Positions 58,084-64,000 of a stretch of DNA of 64,000 nt are shown in pieces. How positions within the stretch are numbered: position 1 is the first letter of the stretch; every line of letters begins with the position of its first letter. The translations under genes and the position numbers were made by a program. The notes under the pieces were generated by a model. That model was not told the DNA's origin. It saw only the letters and a program-made list of their open reading frames with translations, and did no database searches. Source of the DNA: Elephas maximus indicus (lineage: Eukaryota; Chordata; Mammalia; Proboscidea; Elephantidae); NCBI RefSeq assembly GCF_024166365.1, contig NC_064831.1, forward strand, positions 26,278,768 through 26,342,767, given 5' to 3'.

Positions 58084-61000
58084 TTATAATAGTGGTCTTA
58101 TACAATATTTGACCTTTTGCAACTGACTGATTTCACTCAGTCTAATGCCTTCCAGGTTTCTCCATGTTATGAAGTGTTTCACAGATTCATCATTATTCTT
58201 TATCGATGCATAGTATTGCATTGTGTGAATAAACCATAATTTATTTATCCATTCATCCATTGATGGGCACCTTGGTTGGTTCCATCTTTTTGCTATTGTA
58301 AACAGTGCTGCAATAAACATAGATGTGCATGTATCTGTTTGTGTAAAGGCTCTTATTTCTCTAGGATATATTACAAGGAGTGGGATTGCTGGGTTTATGG
58401 TAGTTCTATTTCTAGCTTTTTAAGGAAGCGCCAAGTTGATTTCCAAAGTGGTTGTATACCATTTTACATTCCCACCAGCCATGTATAAGCGCTCCAATCT
58501 CTCCACAGCCTCTCCAGCATTTATTATTTTGTGTTTTTTGGATTAATGCCAGCCTTGTTGGAGTGAGATGGAATCTCATTGTAGTTTTAATTTGCATTTC
58601 TCTAATGGCTAATGATCGAGAGCATTTCCTCATGTATCTGTTAGCTGCCTGAATATCTTCTTTAGTGAAGTGCCTGTTCATATCCTTTGCCCGTTTTTTA
58701 ATTGGGTTGTTTGTCTTTTTGTGGTTGAGTTTTAGCAGAGTCATGTAGATTTTAGAGATCGAGTGCTAGGCGGAGATGTCTTAGCTGGAAACTTTTTCCC
58801 AGTCTGTGGGTGGTCTTTTTACTCTTTTGGTGAAGTCTTTAGATGAGCATAGGTGTTTGATTTGTAGGAGCTCCCAGTTATCTGGTTTCTCTTCGGCATT
58901 TTTAGTAATGTTTTGTATTCTGTTTATGCCATGTATTAGGTCTCCTAATGTTGTCCCTATTTTTTCTTCCATGATCTTTATCGTTTTAGATTTTATGTTT
59001 AGGTCTTTGATCCATTTGGAGTTAGGTTTTGTGCATGGTGTGTGGTATGGGTCCTGTTTCATTTTTTGCAGATGGATATACTGTTAGTTATGCCAGCACC
59101 TTCTGTTAAAAAGACTAACTTTTCCCCAATTAACTGACACTGGGCCTTTGGCAAATATCAGCTGCTCATATGTGGATGGATTTATATCTGGGTTCTCAAT
59201 TCTGTTCCATTGGTCTATGTGTCTGTTGTTGTACCAGAACCAGGCTGTTTTGACTACTGTGGCCATATAATTGGTTCTAATATCAGGTAGAGTGAGTCCT
59301 CCCACTTTGTTCTTTTTTAGTAATGCTTTACTTATCCACGACTTCTTTCCCTTCCATATGAAGCTGTTGATTTGTTTCTCCATCTCATTAAAAAATGTCA
59401 TTGGAATTTGGATCGGAAGTGCATTGTATTTGTAGATGGCTTTTAGTAGAATGGACAATTTTACAATGTTGTCTTCCTGTCCATGAGCAAGGTATGTTTT
59501 TCCACTTATGTAGGTCCCTTTTGGTTTTTTGCAGTAGTACCTTGTAGTTTTCTTGGTATAGCTCTTTTACATTTTTGGTAAGGTTTATCCCTAAGTATTT
59601 TATCTTCTTGGGGGCTACTGTGAATGGTATTCATTTGGTGATTTCCTCTTCAATGTTCTTTTTGTTGATATAGAGGAATCCAATTCATTTTGTATGTTTA
59701 TATTGTAACCTGAAACTCTTCTGAACCCTTCTATTAGTTTTAATAGTTTTTTGAGGATTCCTTAGGGTTTTCTGTGTATAAGATAATGTCGTTGGAAAAT
59801 AGAGATAATTTTACTTCTTCCCTTTTTTTTTTTTACCAATCTGGATGCCCTTTATTTCTTTGTCTAGCCCAATTGCTCTGGCTAAGACCTCTAGCACAAT
59901 GTCAAATAAGAGCGGTGATAAAGGGGATCCTTGTCTGTTTCCTGTTCTCAAGGGAAATGCTTTCAGGCTCTCTCCATATAGGATGATGTTGGGTATTGGC
60001 TTTATATCAATACCTTTTATTATGTTGACAAATTTTCCTTCTATTCCTATTTTGCTTAGAGTTTTTATCATGAGTGGGTGTTTGACTTTGTCAAATGCCT
60101 TTTCTGCATCAATTGATAAAATTATGTGGTTCTTGTCTTTTTTTTATGTGGTGGATTACATTAATTGTTTTTCTAATATTGAACCAACCTTGCATACCTG
60201 GTATAAATCCTGCTTGGTTATGGTGGATTATTTTTTTGATATGTTGTTGAATTCTATTGGCTAGAATTTTCTTGAGGATTTTTGCATCTATGTTCATGAG
60301 GGATATAGGTCTGTAATTTTCTTTTTGTGTGCTGTCTTTAGCTGGTTTTGGTATCAGGGTTATGCTGGCTTCATAGAAGGAGTTAGGTAGTATTCCATCC
60401 TTTTCTATGCTTTGAAATACCTTCAGTAGTAGTGGTAAGTCTTCCCTGAAAGTTTGGTAGAACTTTGCAGTGAAGCTGTCAGGGCCAGGGCTTTTTTTCT
60501 TGGGAGTTTTTTGATTACCTTTTCAATCTCTTTTTTTGTTATGGGTCTATTTAGTTGTTCTGCTTCAGTTTGTGTTAGTTTAGGTAGGTAGTGTGTTTCT
60601 AGGAATTCATCCATTTTTTCTAGGTTTTCAAATTTGTTAGAGTACAATTTTTTGTAGTAATCTGATATGATTGTTTTAATTTCAGTTGGATCTGTTGTGA
60701 TATGGCCCATCCCATTTCTTATTCGGGTTATTTGTTTCTTTTCCTGTATTTCTTTAGTCAGTCTGGCCAATGGTTTATCAATTTTGGTAATTTTTTCAAA
60801 GAAGCAGTTTTTGACCTTGTTAACTCTTTCAATTGTTTTTCTGTTCTCTAATTCATTTAATTTTGCTGTAGCTTTTATTTTTTGCTTTCTTCTGATGCCT
60901 GACAGTTTCTTTTGTTGCACCCTTTCTATTCAAGTTGTAGGGACAGTTCTTTCATTTTGGCTCTTCTTTAATATGTGTGCCTTTATTGATGTAAATTGAC

Positions 61001-61922
61001 CTCTGAGCACCACTTTCACCGTGTCCCAAAGGTTTTCATAGGAAGTGTTTTCAGTCTCATTGAATTCTGTGAATTTCTTTATTCCCTCCTTAAGGTCTTC
61101 TATAACCCAGTCTTTTTTGAGCAGGGTATTGTGCAGTTTCCAAGCATTTGATTTCTTTTCCCTGGTTTTTCTGTTATTGATTTTTACTTTTATGGTCTTT
61201 TGTTCAGAGAAGATGTTTTGTAATATTTCAGTGTTTTGGGTTCTGCAAAGGCTTGTTTTATGACCTAATGTGTGATCTATTCTAGAGAATGTTTCATGTG
61301 CACTAGAAAAGAAATTATACTTTGCAGCTGTTGGGTGGAGTGTTCTGTATAAGTCTATGAAGTGAAGTTGTTTAATTGTAGCAATTAGATCTTCCGTGTC
61401 TCTATTGAGCTTCTTACTGCATGTCCTGTCCTTCACGGAGAGTGGTGTGTTGAAGTCTCCTACTATAATTGTGGAGGTGTCTATCTCACTTTTTAATTCT
61501 GTTAACGTTTGTTGTATGAGTGTTGTGGCCCTATCATTGGGTGCATAAATATTTAATACAGTTATATCTTCCTGGTAAATTGTCCCTTTAATCATTGTGT
61601 AGTATCCTTCTTTATCCTTTGTGGTGGATTTAACTTTAAAGTCTATTTTGTCAGAAATTAATATTGTCTCTCCTGCTCTTGTTTGATTGTGGTTTGCTTG
61701 ATATATTTTTATCCATCCTTTCAGTTTTAGTTTATTTGTGTCTCTAAGTCTAAGGTATGTCTCTTTTAGGCAGCATACAGACTGATCATGTTTTTTTATC
61801 CAGTCTGCAACTTTCTGTCTCTTTATTCGTGCATTTAGTCCATTTACATTAAGTGTAATTATAGATATAGATAAGTATGAGTTTAGTGCTGTCATTTTGA
61901 TGCCTGTTTTTGACAATTTCAT
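58084..61922 (-). pseudogene. L1 ORF2 remnant of copy C
   Basis: Nearly whole ORF2 in about eight open pieces. The endonuclease piece is open for 330 codons (61922-60930), with the real start probably at MTALNSYLS (about 61892). Catalytic landmarks: LNVNGL, the Glu of CCLKET, YAPN, GDFNTPL and SRIDH are present, but the C-terminal catalytic DH reads EQ (FSEQKTIKVKI), so the enzyme is probably dead. The RT motif FADD is also lost: after a T-run frameshift near 59822 the sequence reads FSND. Confidence 0.87.
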
Positions 61923-62337
61923 TTTTCCATTTACTCTTTTGTGCTGAGCTTTTCTTTGTAGAATGTGTATTCCTCCTTTTTATAGTAGTTGAATTTATTT
62001 TGCTGAGTCGTTATGTTTATCTTGGTTTTTATTTTGAAGTATGGAATTGTTAGATCTCGTTGTAGTTACGTTAATATTTACCCCTGTTTGACTAAGTAAA
62101 AACCTAACTTGTTTCGCCCTATATCGCCTTGGTTTCCTCTCCATATGTAAGATCTATGCCTCCTGTATTTAGTCCCTCTTTTTTGACTGTTGTAATCTTT
62201 TACATAAGGACATCAATGATTCCCTGTTTTGAGCAATTTTTTTTTTAATTAATCTTATTTTGTTTTTGTGATTTCCCTATCTGAGTTGATATCAGGATGG
62301 TTTGTTCTGTGACCTTGTGTTGTGTTGGTATCTGATA

Positions 62338-63351
62338 TTATTGATTTTCTGACCAAAGAATTTCCTTTAGTAATTCTTGCAGTTTTGGTTTGGTTTTTGC
62401 AAATTCTCTAAGCTTGTGTTTATCTGTAAATATCTTAATTTCACCTTCATGTTTTAGAGTTTTGCTGGGTATATGATTCTTGGCCGACAGTTTTTCCTCT
62501 TTCAGTGCTCTATATATGTCATCCCATTGCCATCTTACCTGCATGGATTCTGCCGAGTAGTGCGAACTTATTGATTCTCCTTTGTAGGTAACTTTTCATT
62601 TATCCTTGGGTGCTTTTAAAATTTTCTCTTTATCTTTGGTTTTGGCAGGTTTGATGATATGTTTTGGTGATTTTCTTTTGGGATCTATCTTGTATGGGGT
62701 TCGATGAGCATCTTGGGTAGATATCTTTTCATCTTTCACAATGCCAGGGAATTTTTCTGCCACCAGATCTTCAACTCTTCTCTCTGTATTTTCTGTTATC
62801 CCTCCCTGTTCTGGAACTCCAATCACTCGCAAATTATTCTTGATAGAGTCCCCCATGATTCTTAGGGTTTCTTCATAGTTTTAAATTCTTTTGTCTGATT
62901 TTTCTTCAACTATATTTGTGTCAATTGCCTTATCCTCCGGCTCCCCCACTGTGCATTCCAGTTCCTCTATTCTGCTCCTCTGACTTCCTATTGAGTTGTC
63001 TGATTCTGTGACTTTATTGTTAATATTTTGGATTTCTGAATGCCGTCTCTCCATGGATTCTTACAGCTTATTAATTTTGTCATTATGTTCTTGAATAATC
63101 TTTTGGATTTCTTCAACTGCTTTATCAGTGTGTTCCTTGGCTTTTTCTGTAGATTGCCTTATTTCATTTGTGAGGTCATCCCTGATATCTTGAAGCATTC
63201 TGTATATTAGTTTTTTATATTCTACATTTGACAGTTCTAGGAATGTATCTACATCCGGGAATGATTTTGAATCTTTGATTTGGGGGTTTGTAGAAGCAAT
63301 CATGGTCTGCTTCTTCATGTGATTTGATGTCGACTGCTGTCTCTGAGCCAT
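62338..63351 (-). pseudogene. L1 ORF1 remnant of copy C
   Basis: ORF1p binds L1 RNA as a trimer. The start is at 63351 (MAQRQQSTSNHMKKQ). The coiled-coil part follows (Glu/Lys-rich, near DIRDDLTNEIRQSTEKAKEH), then the RNA-binding middle (NNLRVIGVPE, near 62840), then the C-terminal domain (QVRWQWDDIYRALKEEKL and FTDKHKLREFA) ending at 62338. At least two frame breaks (after 63061 and between 62596 and 62544). Confidence 0.85.
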
Positions 63352-64000
63352 CTATAAGATATTGTAATGTTTTCTTTTATATTTGCTCACTGAGTCTTAA
63401 CTTCTTGTTTTGTTTTGTTACAGTACACCCAGATGGGCTACTAGATTGTGGTATCTTGATTGCTGTAGCTTTTGAATCACTTATGTCCTGTTACCAGCTT
63501 GCCTGAGCTGTTACCAGGTATATAAGCGTATGAGTCCATTCACTATTCTTGAATAGAATCAGCTCAGGTGTCCTAATAGCTGGTCACATAGTGTATGGTG
63601 TAGGCTCTCACCTCTTATCTTAGAGGAGTAGTGGTGATGGTTGTATGAACCAGTTTCTATTAGTGGCAGGGGGTCACACTTCGAGGAGGGCAGGATGCTG
63701 ACAGCCTTCCTTCAAGTGTCAGTGAGGTAGGTGTGGCTCTATTCTCTAGAGCGCTCTGGTGGGTGGGCTCTGCAGCTGTATCTTAGGCACCCAATGCTTG
63801 TACCTCTGTAGATTGGTAGGCGTCACTATTCTCAGACCCCTCTAGCAGGTGGCTAGGTGGTGTGGGTGGAGTCTCAGCCCTCAGTTTGCTGGTGTGGATC
63901 AGTGAGGGCTCTGTTTAATAGGTAGAGAGGTATCTGACCTCCAAAACTTGCCTCTCCACTGCTGAGCTAAAACAATTATGGTCAGATCTCTATCAGAATT
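63352..64000 (-). promoter_or_regulatory. L1 5' UTR of copy C (partial)
   Basis: Matches the 5' UTR of copy A: 'attctcagacccct' is shared (12309-12322 here in A, about 63828-63841 in C), as is 'ggctctcacctcttatc' with 'agactctcacctacagtc'. L1 5' UTRs carry the internal promoter; the distal end lies outside the window. Confidence 0.7.

Larger units (their letters stand above)
57084..64000 (-). mobile_element. Near full-length L1 (copy C), antisense, runs off the window
   Basis: Order on the minus strand from right to left: 5' UTR (64000 to about 63352, not complete in the window), ORF1 (63351-62338), a spacer of about 415 bp, ORF2 (start near 61892, end 58084), 3' UTR (58083-57100) and poly(A) (T-run at 57084). 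Its layout serves as the in-window reference for copies A, B and D. Both ORFs are broken, so it is not autonomous. Confidence 0.88.

Noticed and set aside
1..64000. CRISPR array, operon, phage or other prokaryotic system
   Set aside because: No direct-repeat/spacer array, no closely packed genes and no bacterial signals; the whole window has mammalian repeat structure.

Overview
This is vertebrate nuclear DNA from a placental mammal, almost certainly an afrotherian of the elephant lineage. The evidence is about twenty copies of a tRNA-derived SINE of the AfroSINE type (head 'ccctggtggcgtagtggtta', B-box-like 'agttcgaatcc', then a body ending in 'actcgacggcactggg'), BovB-like RTE LINEs with 'aacaacaaca' tails, and afrotherian-type L1s. 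These sit on a background of older pan-mammalian repeats (MIR, L1M, MLT/MaLR LTRs, a Tigger-like element). Family names are from recognition by eye; no database search was run, and repeat edges are usually good to about 5-20 bp, better where target-site duplications (TSDs) are given.

Layout. 1-1 kb: one intact single-exon olfactory receptor gene (family 2). 1-15 kb: old L1M pieces, AfroSINEs, an RTE tail and a long antisense L1 that has lost ORF1, ending in nested MaLR-type LTRs. 15-19.5 kb: a second antisense L1 with a short TSD. 19.5-28.4 kb: mostly AT-rich unique DNA with MIRs, an LTR-like block and a Tigger-like element. 28.5-29.4 kb: a second family-2 olfactory receptor in the same orientation, killed by one in-frame TGA. 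32.5-37.5 kb: an old antisense RTE split first by a younger RTE with an inverted 5' half (twin priming) and again by an L1 that seems to carry a 3' transduction. 37.5-51 kb: sparse unique DNA with SINEs, L1 and RTE pieces. 51.4-53.7 kb: a dense CpG island. 53.85-56.27 kb: about 1.8 kb of degenerate TTAGGG-type repeat in two blocks, interrupted by L1 and SINE pieces. 56.27-64 kb: an L1 ORF1 fragment followed by a near full-length antisense L1 that runs off the window.

The only gene I would call functional is the olfactory receptor at 42-986. Two receptor loci in the same orientation, about 27 kb apart, indicate a family-2 olfactory receptor cluster. The rest is a record of retrotransposition plus one striking structural feature: a CpG island followed directly by an interstitial telomere-like tract whose G-rich strand is the + strand, the same order and polarity as a TERRA promoter and its telomere. 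A second unexplained signal is three insertions of the form A(9-13)T(11-17), each flanked by a 4-5 bp duplication, sitting inside otherwise ordinary L1 and RTE copies.
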